Shown piece after piece: positions 46,385-55,891 of a DNA stretch of 64,000 nt (its first letter is position 1; each line of letters begins with the position of its first letter). Made by a program: the position numbers and the translations under genes. Under the pieces are notes generated by a model, which was not told the DNA's origin, made no database searches, and saw nothing but the letters and a program-made list of their open reading frames with translations. Origin of the DNA: Vagococcus martis (lineage in GTDB: Bacteria > Bacillota > Bacilli > Lactobacillales > Vagococcaceae); contig NZ_MVAB01000001.1 of the NCBI RefSeq assembly GCF_002026305.1, forward strand, positions 992,001 through 1,056,000, given 5' to 3'.

Positions 46385-47377
46385 CTATGATAATTTATTA
46401 TGCCAAGATGAAGCTGTCGCATTTAGAGCATCATTTAGCTCATCCATATTTTGTTTACCTTGTGTGTTTAACCACTCAATAGCGGATTCTCTTCCTTCTT
46501 TGACAAATACTTCGACACTATCTTTCCATGTTGCACGGCCACACAGTACCCCATTAAATGTTGACTCTGCCTCTTTTGCAAAATACAACGTGTCTTGGAA
46601 TAATTTCGCACTCACGCCTGCACTTAAAAAGATAAACGGCAAGTGTGTGCTGTCACTTTGTTCTTTGAAATAGTTTAGTGCTTCTTCTTTTGTGTAAACC
46701 ACATCAGTTGCCTCTTTAGCGAATCCTTCCACATAATTCATGTTCACTGGCACTTCTACTTTTAATACATCCACTTGATAACGATCTTTTGAGAATTCTT
46801 TCATCATCTCATTGACTTTATGCGGTTTAACTTTTGCGTAATCTTTTCCTTTTGCGTCATCTATTAGAGCATCATAAGTTAATAATTCAAGATAAAACGG
46901 CATATCTTCAGCCACGCATTCTGACCCGATACGTTCAACAAATGCTTGCTTACGCTCATTAATCTCATCTGACTCATCGACATCATAGTAAAGTAAGAAT
47001 TTTACTGCATCCGCTCCTGCTTCTTTTAATCTAAGTGCTGACCATTCAGGTAATAAATCAGGGAAACGTCCTGGTTCAGTCGCATCATATCCTGTTTTTT
47101 CGTAAGCTAATAACAATCCTGCATCGTCTTCTTTTACTTTAGAAGCAGGCAAACCATATTCTGGATCTAATAAAATAGAAGAAGAATAAGGCGTTAAATA
47201 TTCAGAAATAAGTTCTTTAAATTCGACAATCGCCTTTTCAACATCTCCATTAAATCCTTGTTCTGACAGCATACGTTTCAATGCACCACGTTGGTCAATG
47301 GCAAGAGCCGCGATGATGCCGTCTTTTGTCGATAAATGAGTCATACGTACTAATTTTTTTTCACTGATTTTTTTCAT
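46385..47377 (-). CDS. lacD: Tagatose 1,6-bisphosphate aldolase
   Basis: A 330-residue class I aldolase of the LacD family splitting tagatose 1,6-bisphosphate into dihydroxyacetone phosphate and glyceraldehyde 3-phosphate. Seen are [13 protein letters not shown] near residue 25, [11 protein letters not shown], the [13 protein letters not shown] strand, and [11 protein letters not shown] carrying the Schiff-base lysine. The C-terminal [13 protein letters not shown] loop binds phosphate. Located between agaS and lacC in one operon, with short gaps, which fixes the pathway as galactosamine or galactose 6-phosphate use. Confidence 0.95.
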   Translation of the reverse strand: MKKISEKKLVRMTHLSTKDGIIAALAIDQRGALKRMLSEQGFNGDVEKAIVEFKELISEYLTPYSSSILLDPEYGLPASKVKEDDAGLLLAYEKTGYDATEPGRFPDLLPEWSALRLKEAGADAVKFLLYYDVDESDEINERKQAFVERIGSECVAEDMPFYLELLTYDALIDDAKGKDYAKVKPHKVNEMMKEFSKDRYQVDVLKVEVPVNMNYVEGFAKEATDVVYTKEEALNYFKEQSDSTHLPFIFLSAGVSAKLFQDTLYFAKEAESTFNGVLCGRATWKDSVEVFVKEGRESAIEWLNTQGKQNMDELNDALNATASSWHNKLS

Positions 47378-47398
47378 GATGATAATCCCTCTTTCGTA

Positions 47399-48559
47399 TT
47401 AGTTAAATGGATGAATCGTAACACCTTGAACAACGCGATTAACTGTCCCTGTAGGTGATGGTGTATCTGGTTTATTCTTAACCTTAACTGATGTTAATAA
47501 GGCAATGATTTGTGCAATCATCACTAAAGGCAACGCTAAAAATCCGTCCGCCAATTGATAATCATTTGTGAGCGAGATATTTTTTCCGCTATATTGTGTG
47601 TTATTTTGTGATAAAGCAATGGTTTCCACTGCTATAGCGTTTCCATTAATTTCTTCCAAAATATCCACATCATACTGACTAGTGTATGTGTCATTGCTAA
47701 TGAACCCAAATACTAATGTTTTATCATCCACAAATGATTTAGGGCCATGTCTAAACCCTAATGAAGAATCAAAGACTGTCGCGATTTTTCCTGCTGTTAA
47801 TTCTAGTAATTTCAACTGAGCTTCTCTTGTTAATCCTGATAGACTCTCAGATCCTAAATAAACAACTCGATTGAAATCTTGTGCTACAACATTAGACAGC
47901 GTATCTTCCATTGTAACTACTTGTTTTCCCATATTTACCATCGTTGATACAATCGTTTCGTGATCAGTGTGAACCAAATCAAAGATTAATAAAGCAGCCA
48001 AGGTCATACAAGAAAAACTTCCTGTCATAGCAAACCCTTGGTCATTCGAACGAGTTGGCATTAACATAACAAAAGAATGTTTATCATCTTTAGCATTCAC
48101 TGCAAGTTTTCCCTCAGGAGCACAACTAATAATCAAATGCTTCACATTTTTTACAACTTGATTGGCTAAATCTATCGTCGCGACACTTTCAGGACTATTT
48201 CCACTTCTTGCAAAAGACACAAGTAACGTTGGAGAATCTTCTTTAAAATAATTTAAAGGTGCTGACACGATATCAGTTGTTGGGATGGCTTCAAAAATAA
48301 AATCAGATGTATTTCCATAACGTGTTAAATGTGGTTTAACGACATCTCCCACGTATGCAGACGTTCCTGCTCCTGTAAAAATCACACGAATTTTTTCAGT
48401 TGTTTCTTTTTTAAACCCTTCTAAAAAAGCCATTAAATTTTCTTTATGGGAATTAAAAATTTCAAGTGTTTCATTCCATAATTCTGGCTGTTGCTTAATT
48501 TCATTTGTAGTAATCACTGCACCTATCTCTTCTAACTGTTGGTTGGTCCAATCTAACAT
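47399..48559 (-). CDS. agaS: D-galactosamine-6-phosphate deaminase/isomerase AgaS
   Basis: A 386-residue protein with two SIS domains, converting galactosamine 6-phosphate to tagatose 6-phosphate and ammonia. First SIS motifs are IRVIFTGAGTSAYVGDVVKPHL and LLVSFARSGNSPESVATI; the second has VVYLGSESLSGLTREAQLKLLELTAGK and SLGFRHGPKSFVDD. The ATG start is preceded by AAGGAG at eight bases. It stands between the regulator agaR and lacD, so the downstream flow is clear. No AgaA-type deacetylase lies here, so GalNAc 6-phosphate must be deacetylated by an enzyme encoded elsewhere. Confidence 0.93.
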   Translation of the reverse strand: MLDWTNQQLEEIGAVITTNEIKQQPELWNETLEIFNSHKENLMAFLEGFKKETTEKIRVIFTGAGTSAYVGDVVKPHLTRYGNTSDFIFEAIPTTDIVSAPLNYFKEDSPTLLVSFARSGNSPESVATIDLANQVVKNVKHLIISCAPEGKLAVNAKDDKHSFVMLMPTRSNDQGFAMTGSFSCMTLAALLIFDLVHTDHETIVSTMVNMGKQVVTMEDTLSNVVAQDFNRVVYLGSESLSGLTREAQLKLLELTAGKIATVFDSSLGFRHGPKSFVDDKTLVFGFISNDTYTSQYDVDILEEINGNAIAVETIALSQNNTQYSGKNISLTNDYQLADGFLALPLVMIAQIIALLTSVKVKNKPDTPSPTGTVNRVVQGVTIHPFN

Positions 48560-48578
48560 GTAAAGCACTCCTTCTCAT

Positions 48579-49301
48579 TTAATTTTTATGGTGTAATACT
48601 TTGTATCTAAATTGATCGGCTCTTGCCACACTTAATGTGTATTCAATGATTTCATTTTCTTGATTCACTGTTTTTCTGACTAAGTTTAAGGCCGCTGAAC
48701 CTATTGGGACTTCAATGTATTCGGCATCTTTATCACTCACAAAGCTGGCATAAAATTCTTCTTCTGCATATTTTATTCGTTGATTATATGTGTCATAAAA
48801 CACATCATACATTGGCTTGTCTTCCAACATCTCACTTGTTAACCCTTCAAAACGTTTGTATGGTAAATACGTTCTTTCTAACATCATTGGCTCCCCATCG
48901 GCTAATCTTAATCGTTTCATTTTAATTAACTGACTTCCCTTATGTACTCCCAGTTGTTCACTTAAATAATTATTACTTTCAACAACTAAAAATTCTAAAA
49001 TTTTGGTTGAGGGTTCTTTTCCTAAAGACTTCATTTGTTCTGTAAAACTGTAGGCTCCTGTTAGGTTTAAAATGCTATTTGATACACCAGAAACAAACGT
49101 TCCTTTACCATGTTTTTTATAGATAAACCCTAAATTTTCCAATTCTTGTAAAGCTAATCTAACGGTTGTTCGACTAACACCGTGAATCTCTGCTAACTCT
49201 CTTTCTGATGGTAATAAATCATGCGCTTGATGTTCTTTTTCAATAGATTCTTTTAATTCATCGACTAGTTGACCATATAATGGTTGCTTCTTATTTTCCA
49301 T
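48579..49301 (-). CDS. agaR: GntR family regulator of the galactosamine operon
   Basis: A 240-residue HutC-subfamily GntR regulator: winged helix at residues 8-72 (LLPSERELAEIHGVSRTTVRLALQELENLG, FIYKKHGKGTFVS) and a UTRA ligand domain (about 95-235, LKMKRLRLADGEPMMLERTYLPYKRF). The UTRA domain binds a sugar phosphate, likely galactosamine 6-phosphate or GalNAc 6-phosphate. First gene of the agaR-agaS-lacD-lacC operon. A TACCA-AC-TGGTA palindrome 25 bases upstream of its start codon is the expected operator. Confidence 0.88.
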   Translation of the reverse strand: MENKKQPLYGQLVDELKESIEKEHQAHDLLPSERELAEIHGVSRTTVRLALQELENLGFIYKKHGKGTFVSGVSNSILNLTGAYSFTEQMKSLGKEPSTKILEFLVVESNNYLSEQLGVHKGSQLIKMKRLRLADGEPMMLERTYLPYKRFEGLTSEMLEDKPMYDVFYDTYNQRIKYAEEEFYASFVSDKDAEYIEVPIGSAALNLVRKTVNQENEIIEYTLSVARADQFRYKVLHHKN

Positions 49302-49324
49302 GTTCCCCTCCTAATACCACTTTT

Positions 49325-49340
49325 AATACCAACTGGTAGT
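49325..49340 (-). promoter_or_regulatory. Putative AgaR operator
   Basis: AATACCAACTGGTAGT contains the palindrome TACCA-AC-TGGTA (49327-49338). It resembles the TGGT...ACCA operators of HutC-type sugar regulators such as NagR. TAACCACT and ACCACTTT flank it as partial copies. Confidence 0.6.
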
Positions 49341-49397
49341 AACCACTTATATTATCAATTATTTGTTATTAAATGTCAAGGGTAGATAACTTAGTTC

Positions 49398-49411
49398 AGA
49401 AAACGCTTTAT
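49398..49411 (+). promoter_or_regulatory. Possible CcpA cre site
   Basis: AGAAAACGCTTTAT contains the cre core GAAANCGCTTT but lacks the terminal T and C-A of the full consensus. It lies over the -35 region (TTTATT, 17 bases, TACAAT at 49430-49435) of the GH88 gene, where carbon repression would be expected. Confidence 0.45.
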
Positions 49412-49442
49412 TTTCATTATTATTTATTGTACAATGGCAGTG

Positions 49443-49455
49443 ACTTAACATGTTA
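49443..49455 (+). promoter_or_regulatory. GntR operator copy before the first GH88 gene
   Basis: ACTTAACATGTTA, with the palindrome TTAACATGTTAA, located just downstream of the -10 TACAAT and 18 bases before the GH88 start codon. The same 13 bases occur twice more in this window, on the minus strand flanking the gntR gene at 53150-53330. Confidence 0.75.
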
Positions 49456-49473
49456 ACATATAGGGGTGATTTA

Positions 49474-50628
49474 ATGGATAACAAACAAGCGTTGATGTCA
49501 CTAGGTAAAAATGTGACAAACGAATGGCTTACAGAACAAATTAACTGGTGTGTAAAAAAAATTGGGCAAAATATGGTACGATATGGCGAGAAATTCCCAT
49601 CAGCCTGTGCAACAAATGGCGTTTATCGAATTAAAGAAAATGACGATTGGACGAATGGTTTTTGGACAGGCATGTTGTGGATGACTTACGAATGGACACA
49701 TGATGACAAATACAAAAACTTGGCACAAAAAAATATCGATAATTTTCAAAAAAGACTAGATGGCCATTTTATTTTGGACCACCATGACATTGGATTTTTA
49801 TACAGTTTATCGACTGGTGCTGGATACAAAATAACTCAGAATGAACATTACAAAAAACAGTTACTTCAAGCTGCTGATGTGTTATCTGCTCGCTATCACG
49901 AAAAAGGTGGCTTTATACAAGCTTGGGGTAAATATGGAGACCCTGGTGAATATCGACTCATTATCGACTCACTACTAAACCTACCTCTCCTCATTGAAGC
50001 TTATCGTTTATCAGGGAACACCACGTATAAACAAATTGCTGAAGCTCATTATAAGACACTGTTGAACACTGTGGTACGACCAAGTTATTCTACTTATCAT
50101 ACATTTTATTTTGATACAGAAACAGGCTTGCCAACATACGGTGCCACTAGACAAGGAAATGCAGATGACTCTATCTGGGCTCGTGGACAAAGTTGGGCAA
50201 TTTTAGGGATTCCTTTATTCGAAAGACTAAACCCTTCTCAAGAATTCCCTTCGATTTATCAACCTATTGTGGATGTGTTTATTGATGGGTTACCAAAAGA
50301 TTTGGTACCTTATTGGGACTATGATTTTACAGACGACAAACCTTCTGACAAAGATAGCTCTTCTCTTGCGATTACTGCAACCGGACTACTTGAAGCCGAC
50401 AAACAAAACGCCTACCCTCATGCTAAAGAATTAGCTAAAGGAATGGTTTACAAATTAGGAGAAGACTATACATCAAAAAACGAGCCTGATAATGAAGGAC
50501 TATTACTCCATGGTGTTTATTCTCATAAAGAAGGAAAAGGTGTCGATGAACCAAACTTGTGGGGAGATTATTTTTACTTAGAAGCACTCATGAGCTTAGC
50601 AAACCCTAACTGGGAGAAATACTGGTAA
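49474..50628 (+). CDS. Unsaturated glucuronyl hydrolase (GH88), first copy
   Basis: A 384-residue cytoplasmic (alpha/alpha)6-barrel enzyme that removes the 4,5-unsaturated uronic acid from glycosaminoglycan disaccharides by hydrating the double bond. Key motifs are DWTNGFWTGMLWMTYE, the catalytic aspartate in LDHHDIGFLYS, the second catalytic aspartate in YRLIIDSLLNLPLL, and RQGNADDSIWARGQSWAI. The start MDNKQ is preceded by TAGGGGTGAT. It is the first gene of an operon with a GH35 beta-galactosidase. A paralogue of similar length lies at 61069-62253. Confidence 0.93.
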   Translation: MDNKQALMSLGKNVTNEWLTEQINWCVKKIGQNMVRYGEKFPSACATNGVYRIKENDDWTNGFWTGMLWMTYEWTHDDKYKNLAQKNIDNFQKRLDGHFILDHHDIGFLYSLSTGAGYKITQNEHYKKQLLQAADVLSARYHEKGGFIQAWGKYGDPGEYRLIIDSLLNLPLLIEAYRLSGNTTYKQIAEAHYKTLLNTVVRPSYSTYHTFYFDTETGLPTYGATRQGNADDSIWARGQSWAILGIPLFERLNPSQEFPSIYQPIVDVFIDGLPKDLVPYWDYDFTDDKPSDKDSSSLAITATGLLEADKQNAYPHAKELAKGMVYKLGEDYTSKNEPDNEGLLLHGVYSHKEGKGVDEPNLWGDYFYLEALMSLANPNWEKYW

Positions 50629-50641
50629 AGGAGGAAATATA

Positions 50642-52420
50642 ATGCAAACTTTTGAAATCAAAGAAGATTTTTTATTAGATGGAAAGCCTATAAAGATTAT
50701 TAGTGGGGCTATTCATTATTTTCGTATGACACAAAATCAATGGGAAGATAGCTTATACAACCTAAAAGCCCTTGGTGCAAATACTGTTGAAACTTATATT
50801 CCTTGGAACATTCACGAACCTATAGAAGGAACATTTGACTTTAGCGGTATGAAAGATGTCGTCGCATTTGTTGAATTGGCTCAAGAAATGGGGCTATATG
50901 TGATATTACGTCCGTCTGTCTATATTTGTGCTGAATGGGAATTTGGTGGATTACCAGCTTGGCTATTAAAAGATGGGTTAATTCGATTACGTTCGACTGA
51001 CAAAATTTTCATGGAAAAAGTAGAAAATTATTATCATGAATTATTACCAAAACTTCGACCACTACAAGTTACTCAAGGTGGCCCTGTCATTATGATGCAA
51101 ATTGAAAACGAATATGGATCTTACGGCATGGAAAAAGAATACTTATTAGCTACAAAAAAAATAGTGGAAAGTTATGGAATTGATGTGCCTTTATTTACTT
51201 CTGATGGATCATGGAAAGAGGTTTTAGATGCTGGTTCATTAATTGATGAAGATGTCTTTGTCGCAGGAAATTTTGGTAGTCAATCATTAAAGAATGCTGC
51301 TATTTTAAAAGATTTTATAACTGAGCACAATAAAAAATGGCCCATTATTTCTATGGAGTATTGGGATGGTTGGTTCAATCGTTGGGGAAATGACATTATT
51401 AAACGTGACCCACAAGACTTAGCTGATGAGGTTGAAGACATGCTGAGCGTGGGGTCTATTAATCTTTATATGTTTCATGGTGGCACTAACTTTGGCTTTT
51501 ACAATGGTTGTTCTGCTCGCGGAAATACTGATTTACCACAAGTGACTAGCTATGATTATGATGCACTACTTAACGAAAGTGGTCAACCAACTGAAAAGTA
51601 TTACCTTGTACAAAAAGCAATCAAAAAAGTCTGTCCTGACGTTTGGCAAGCTGAACCTCGTGTAAAAGAGTTAGATAATGTAGGTTCTTTCCCTATTGAT
51701 AAAAGCGTATCACTTTTCCATACAAAAGACGACATCGTCAAATCAACTTACTCTTCATATCCTTTAACGATGGAACAAGCTAGCTCAGGGTACGGGTACT
51801 TGCTTTATGATTTCGAGTTAAAGAATTATCATCATGAAAATAAATTTAAAGTTATCGAAGCTAGTGATCGTCTTAAAATATATGCTGACGAATCACTCAT
51901 AGCCACTCAATATCAGGAAACAAACGGAGAAGAACTCATGCTACAAGGCAATCCTGATTCAGATACCATTCATATGGATGTGTTAGTTGAAAATCTAGGT
52001 CGTGTTAATTATGGTTACAAGCTAAATAACACAACACAAATGAAAGGAATTCGTGGTGGTGTGATGTATGATATCCACTTCCATCAAGGATTTAAGCACT
52101 ACCCGTTGACTTTATCTAAAGAACAACTAGCTGCGATTGATTTTGACAAAGAATCAAACCCTTCTCATCCTTCATTTTATCAATCAACCTTTAATTTAGA
52201 AAATGTAAAGGATACTTATATCGATTGTTCCGCGTATGGAAAAGGAGTTGTTGTTGTGAATGGCATCAATTTAGGTCGTTACTGGGATAAAGGACCTCAT
52301 CTTTCACTGTATTGTCCGAAAGAATTTCTTAATGTTGGAGAAAATGAAATTATTATTTTCGAAACAGAAGGTAAACACATCACTAATGTGACATTTTCAG
52401 ATACACCAGTGTATGTATAA
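50642..52420 (+). CDS. Glycoside hydrolase family 35 beta-galactosidase (BgaC-like)
   Basis: A 592-residue GH35 enzyme with no signal peptide, so intracellular. The barrel contains FRMTQNQWEDSLYNLKALGANTVETYIPWNIHEP, the acid/base Glu in MMQIENEYGSYG, the nucleophile Glu in SMEYWDGWFNRWG and MFHGGTNFGFYNG; two C-terminal beta-domains follow from about residue 370. Length and motifs fit pneumococcal BgaC, which cleaves Gal-beta-1,3-GlcNAc. Located 13 bases after the GH88 gene. The combination suggests a substrate with both unsaturated uronyl and galactosyl linkages, or two different disaccharides brought in by one PTS. Confidence 0.93.
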   Translation: MQTFEIKEDFLLDGKPIKIISGAIHYFRMTQNQWEDSLYNLKALGANTVETYIPWNIHEPIEGTFDFSGMKDVVAFVELAQEMGLYVILRPSVYICAEWEFGGLPAWLLKDGLIRLRSTDKIFMEKVENYYHELLPKLRPLQVTQGGPVIMMQIENEYGSYGMEKEYLLATKKIVESYGIDVPLFTSDGSWKEVLDAGSLIDEDVFVAGNFGSQSLKNAAILKDFITEHNKKWPIISMEYWDGWFNRWGNDIIKRDPQDLADEVEDMLSVGSINLYMFHGGTNFGFYNGCSARGNTDLPQVTSYDYDALLNESGQPTEKYYLVQKAIKKVCPDVWQAEPRVKELDNVGSFPIDKSVSLFHTKDDIVKSTYSSYPLTMEQASSGYGYLLYDFELKNYHHENKFKVIEASDRLKIYADESLIATQYQETNGEELMLQGNPDSDTIHMDVLVENLGRVNYGYKLNNTTQMKGIRGGVMYDIHFHQGFKHYPLTLSKEQLAAIDFDKESNPSHPSFYQSTFNLENVKDTYIDCSAYGKGVVVVNGINLGRYWDKGPHLSLYCPKEFLNVGENEIIIFETEGKHITNVTFSDTPVYV

Positions 52421-52463
52421 AAAATAGAAGTCAAAGCAGTTATTCTGCCTCGACTTCTATTTT
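52421..52463. terminator. Bidirectional terminator between the GH35 and GntR genes
   Basis: AAAATAGAAGTC and GACTTCTATTTT form a perfect 12-pair stem between convergent genes; T run on the plus strand, A run on the other side. It includes the last codons of the gntR gene. Confidence 0.85.
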
Positions 52464-53150
52464 TGTTTTAAACGACTTCCAATGTTTGTAACTAACGATA
52501 TACTCTGCCACACTATTATCTGGTAAAAATGTTTGTTTTTCTTGAAGAACAGCCGGTTCTCTAAAGCTTAGTTCTAATGCATTAGTAATAAACGCATCTT
52601 CAGGAAATACAATCTCATTTGTTTCAACCGATGATTGTGTAAATAAGTCTATCCCAAAATCTTTTCGCACTCGATCATAAATACTTTGATACTCGGATAA
52701 ATTTGTACTGATAGGCTCTTTCATTAATTTTTTTGGTAAATGTGTGATATTTAAAATAAATGGAATTCCTTCAGATGAACGCACTCGTACAATTTTATAG
52801 TAACTATCATTTTTAGATAGTTTGAGTTTTTGCAATACATCTGGTTGATTCTCTTTTGTTACAGATAAAACATCTATTTTTTCAGTATCTAATGAATGGT
52901 TTTCAATATCAGAAAAACGAACTGTTTTAGATATCTTAGCTTTCGACACAAATGTCCCCTTACCTTGTATCCGGTATAAATACCCCATAGATGTCAGCTC
53001 ATTCAATGCTTTGACTGCTGTAATCGAACTAACTGAGTAACGTTTTTTAATATCCGCCTCGGAATAAAACTTATCCCCTGGCACAAACACATGATTTCTT
53101 ATTTCTTCTAATAAATCATTTTTAATTTGTTGATACTTTGGAATCATCAT
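52440..53150 (-). CDS. GntR family regulator with UTRA domain
   Basis: A 236-residue HutC-type GntR protein. The winged helix (residues 5-70) includes ADIKKRYSVSSITAVKALNELTSMGYLYRIQGKGTFVS, and the UTRA domain covers about 95-232. It lies inside the operon region it probably controls: GH88 and GH35 on one side and a mannose-type PTS on the other, on the opposite strand to both. Three copies of ACTTAACATGTTA, one before the GH88 gene, one before its own promoter and one before the PTS genes, are its presumed operators. The effector is unknown, probably a phosphorylated disaccharide product. Confidence 0.88.
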   Translation of the reverse strand: MMIPKYQQIKNDLLEEIRNHVFVPGDKFYSEADIKKRYSVSSITAVKALNELTSMGYLYRIQGKGTFVSKAKISKTVRFSDIENHSLDTEKIDVLSVTKENQPDVLQKLKLSKNDSYYKIVRVRSSEGIPFILNITHLPKKLMKEPISTNLSEYQSIYDRVRKDFGIDLFTQSSVETNEIVFPEDAFITNALELSFREPAVLQEKQTFLPDNSVAEYIVSYKHWKSFKTKIEVEAE

Positions 53151-53177
53151 TTCAACCCCTTTCTATAAACGATTCCA

Positions 53178-53190
53178 TAACATGTTAAGT
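53178..53190 (-). promoter_or_regulatory. GntR operator copy before the gntR gene
   Basis: ACTTAACATGTTA on the minus strand, 27 bases upstream of the gntR start codon. Identical at all 13 bases to the copies at 49443 and 53285. Suggests autoregulation. Confidence 0.75.
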
Positions 53191-53240
53191 TATTAATAAT
53201 AATATACATCATTTTTTCTATAAAATAAAGAAAGAAAGTG

Positions 53241-53297
53241 TTTACATATTGTTTAACTAATGATATATTTATTTTGTAAAAACCTAACATGTTAAGT
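53241..53297 (+). promoter_or_regulatory. Promoter of the mannose-type PTS genes with a GntR operator
   Basis: -35 TTTACA (53241-53246), 17-base spacer, -10 TATATT (53264-53269). The third ACTTAACATGTTA copy (minus strand, 53285-53297) begins about 15 bases after the -10, where a bound repressor would block initiation or early elongation. Confidence 0.72.
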
Positions 53298-53329
53298 TGT
53301 TAACTTGAAGTTAAATAGGAGGGATTCAA

Positions 53330-54250
53330 TTGAAAGATATCATTTTAGTCAGTCATGGTGATATGGCCAAAGGAGTCAAACATAGTTTAGAAATGATTAC
53401 GGGAAAACAAAAATCGGTCCATGTTGTCTCATTAAAAGATGATGGTGATGACAAACAATTTGAAAGCGATTTATTAAAAATCATGTCCAAAATAAATGGT
53501 AAAAAACTAATTATCGCAGATTTACTTGGTGGAACACCTTGTAATGTTGCTCTGACTCAATATTCGGAAGATGAAGATGTTGATATCATCGCAGGTATGT
53601 CGCTTCCTTTAGTTGTAGAAGCCACACTCAATACGCAAGCGACAACGAAGAATTTAATTGGAAGTGCTAAACAAATTGTCGTAAATGTTAAAAACCAACT
53701 TGAACAAAGCACTCATATCGGTGAGGGAAATGACATTGATTTAGACAAATATGCTGAGTTCAAAGGAAAGGAAAATATTGTCAACATTCGTATTGATGAG
53801 CGATTGATTCACGGACAAGTTGCAGGAATTTGGTCAACTAGCTTAAATACACAACGAATCATTGTTATTAACGATGAGGCGGCAACAGACCCGTTACAAA
53901 AATCATCTCTTCGTATGGCCGCTCCAACATCTATGCGTTTATCTGTTTTAACCATTAAGAATGCCGTAAAAAATATCAATTCTGGAAAATATGGTAAACA
54001 ACGTTTGTTCATATTGTTCAAAAACCCTACTGACGTCTTAAGATTTATTGAAGAAGGCGGCAACATTAATCGCATTAATGTTGGTAATATGAGTCATAAA
54101 AACGGGGCACGTGAAGTCACTAAAAGTATTAAAGTCACTATAGATGAAGAAGTAGTATTTCACAAAATTGCTGAACACGGAGTTGACATCACTGCTCAAT
54201 TAGTACCAAATGATCCAATCATTAATTTTATGGAAAAATTAGATCGTTAA
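53330..54250 (+). CDS. PTS mannose/sorbose-family EIIAB fusion
   Basis: A 306-residue cytoplasmic subunit fusing a mannose-family IIA (residues 1-125, phosphohistidine His9 in LVSHGDMAKG, and ADLLGGTPCNVA) to a IIB (about 150-306, phosphohistidine His161 in IRIDERLIHGQVAG). The start is TTG, preceded by AGGAGGG at six bases. It serves the IIC and IID encoded next. In the second PTS of this window IIA and IIB are separate genes, so the two systems are not recent duplicates. Confidence 0.93.
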   Translation: MKDIILVSHGDMAKGVKHSLEMITGKQKSVHVVSLKDDGDDKQFESDLLKIMSKINGKKLIIADLLGGTPCNVALTQYSEDEDVDIIAGMSLPLVVEATLNTQATTKNLIGSAKQIVVNVKNQLEQSTHIGEGNDIDLDKYAEFKGKENIVNIRIDERLIHGQVAGIWSTSLNTQRIIVINDEAATDPLQKSSLRMAAPTSMRLSVLTIKNAVKNINSGKYGKQRLFILFKNPTDVLRFIEEGGNINRINVGNMSHKNGAREVTKSIKVTIDEEVVFHKIAEHGVDITAQLVPNDPIINFMEKLDR

Positions 54251-54279
54251 AAAAATAATGCTTTACAAGGAGGATAATT

Positions 54280-55083
54280 ATGCACAGTTTAGGAACATTT
54301 CAAATTATATTAATTACGATTTATGCATTTATTGCTATTAATGACTCTCTTATTTCAAACACATTAACTCAACCTGCAATTGCTGGTATGATTTCTGGTC
54401 TTATTATGGGAGATTTAACAACTGGTTTAATGGTTGGCGGGACACTTCAATTGATGCGTTTAGGGATTGCCGCTTTTGGCGGGGCATCTGTTCCCGATTA
54501 TTTCACTGGTGCTGTACTGGGTACTGCATTTGCGATTATTTCAGGTAAAGGTGCCGAATATGGCATCGGACTTGCAGTTCCCGTGTCACTGTTGATGTTA
54601 CAACTAGATGTTATCGCTCGTTTTTGTAACGTGTTCTTACTACATAAAATTGATAACGCGATTGATAACTTACAAGTGAAAAAAATCTCTCGTTTAGTTC
54701 TTTCCGGATCATTCTTATGGGGATTCTCACGTGCGATCCCAATTTTACTAATGCTTTTAATCGGTGATAATGCCGTTATTGCTATCACAAATGCGATTCC
54801 TGAATGGTTAATGAATGGACTTAAAACTGCCGGTGGCGTATTACCTGTAGTCGGGGTTGCGATTCTTTTACGATACTTACCAACAAAACAATACATTCCT
54901 TTCTTATTATTAGGTTTCTTCTTTGTAGCATACTTGCAAGTACCTATGTTAGGAGTAACTATCATCGGACTTGTTGCAGCTATTTTAGTTTTCAAACGTG
55001 ATTCAACTAAAGGGTCTGTTGGAGAAGCCGCTGTGGCAAACAACTCTACTAGTTTAGAAGGAGGATTTGATGGAGATGAGTAA
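54280..55083 (+). CDS. PTS mannose/sorbose-family IIC
   Basis: A 267-residue membrane subunit with about eight hydrophobic segments. AGMISGLIMGDLTTGLMVGGTLQLMRLGIAAFGGASVPDYF is the signature of mannose-family IIC and contains the substrate-binding region. It overlaps the IID gene by 14 bases. It carries, with IID, the sugar phosphorylated by the preceding IIAB. Substrate is inferred as a host-glycan disaccharide or an amino sugar from the neighbouring GH35 and GH88 genes. Confidence 0.93.
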   Translation: MHSLGTFQIILITIYAFIAINDSLISNTLTQPAIAGMISGLIMGDLTTGLMVGGTLQLMRLGIAAFGGASVPDYFTGAVLGTAFAIISGKGAEYGIGLAVPVSLLMLQLDVIARFCNVFLLHKIDNAIDNLQVKKISRLVLSGSFLWGFSRAIPILLMLLIGDNAVIAITNAIPEWLMNGLKTAGGVLPVVGVAILLRYLPTKQYIPFLLLGFFFVAYLQVPMLGVTIIGLVAAILVFKRDSTKGSVGEAAVANNSTSLEGGFDGDE

Positions 55084-55879
55084 TAGCAAACAATTAACTA
55101 AAAAAGATTTAACAACAATGAGCTGGCGCTATATTTTAGGAAGTCAGTTAAACTGGAACTACGAACGTATGATGAGTTCTGGATATTTATACGGAATCAT
55201 GCCAGCACTTCAAAAATTCTATGGTGATGATGAAGAACAATTTAAAGATATGATGAAAACTCACAACCAATTCTTCAATACTAATGCAATTTTCGGTAAC
55301 TTAATCATGGGGATTGATGTTGCGATTGAAGAACAAGATGGCTATGCTGCTAAAGATACTATCGTTGGTCTTAAAACGGCCTTAATGGGCTCATTAGCCG
55401 GTGTTGGGGATTCACTCTTCCACGTAATCTGGGGAACAGTATTTGGTTCTATCGCTGGAACGCTTGCACAAAATGGATCAGTCGTTGGCTGTCTTATCTG
55501 GATAGTTGCAAATATTGCTTTATTATTTGGTCGTGCTGCACTACTTCCAATGGGATACAAACAAGGGGTTAAATTAGTTACAACATTAAAAGACAAATTA
55601 GCTGCTTTTACAAATGCTGCGACTATCCTAGGGGTAACAGTTATTGGTGCCTTGATTCCTTCAGTTATCAAAGCTAGTGTGCCTATGGTTTATAAGAAAA
55701 ATGGTGTTGAATTAGTTATCCAAGATACACTTGATTCTATCTTACCTGCCTTAGTTCCAGTTTTACTAGTTATGTTAACTTACTGGATGCTTGGTCAAAA
55801 GAAACTAAATTCTACACGCGTTATCTGGATTATCTTAATCCTTTCAATTGCGCTTAGTGCATTTGGTATTTTAGCTTAA
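55070..55879 (+). CDS. PTS mannose/sorbose-family IID
   Basis: A 269-residue membrane subunit of the mannose family. The N-terminal LTKKDLTTMSWRYILGSQLNWNYERMMSSGYLYGIMPAL and GLKTALMGSLAGVGDSLFHVIWGTVFGSIAG are diagnostic. The ATG used here is five bases after GGAGG; an in-frame TTG directly before it and a second ATG six bases later are alternatives. Last gene of the plus-strand operon. Confidence 0.93.
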   Translation: MEMSNSKQLTKKDLTTMSWRYILGSQLNWNYERMMSSGYLYGIMPALQKFYGDDEEQFKDMMKTHNQFFNTNAIFGNLIMGIDVAIEEQDGYAAKDTIVGLKTALMGSLAGVGDSLFHVIWGTVFGSIAGTLAQNGSVVGCLIWIVANIALLFGRAALLPMGYKQGVKLVTTLKDKLAAFTNAATILGVTVIGALIPSVIKASVPMVYKKNGVELVIQDTLDSILPALVPVLLVMLTYWMLGQKKLNSTRVIWIILILSIALSAFGILA

Positions 55880-55891
55880 TTATTAAAATCT

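Noticed and set aside
54498-55671. Minus-strand frames opposite the mannose-type IIC and IID genes
   Set aside because: Antisense shadows; proline- and threonine-rich without motif, no start signals.
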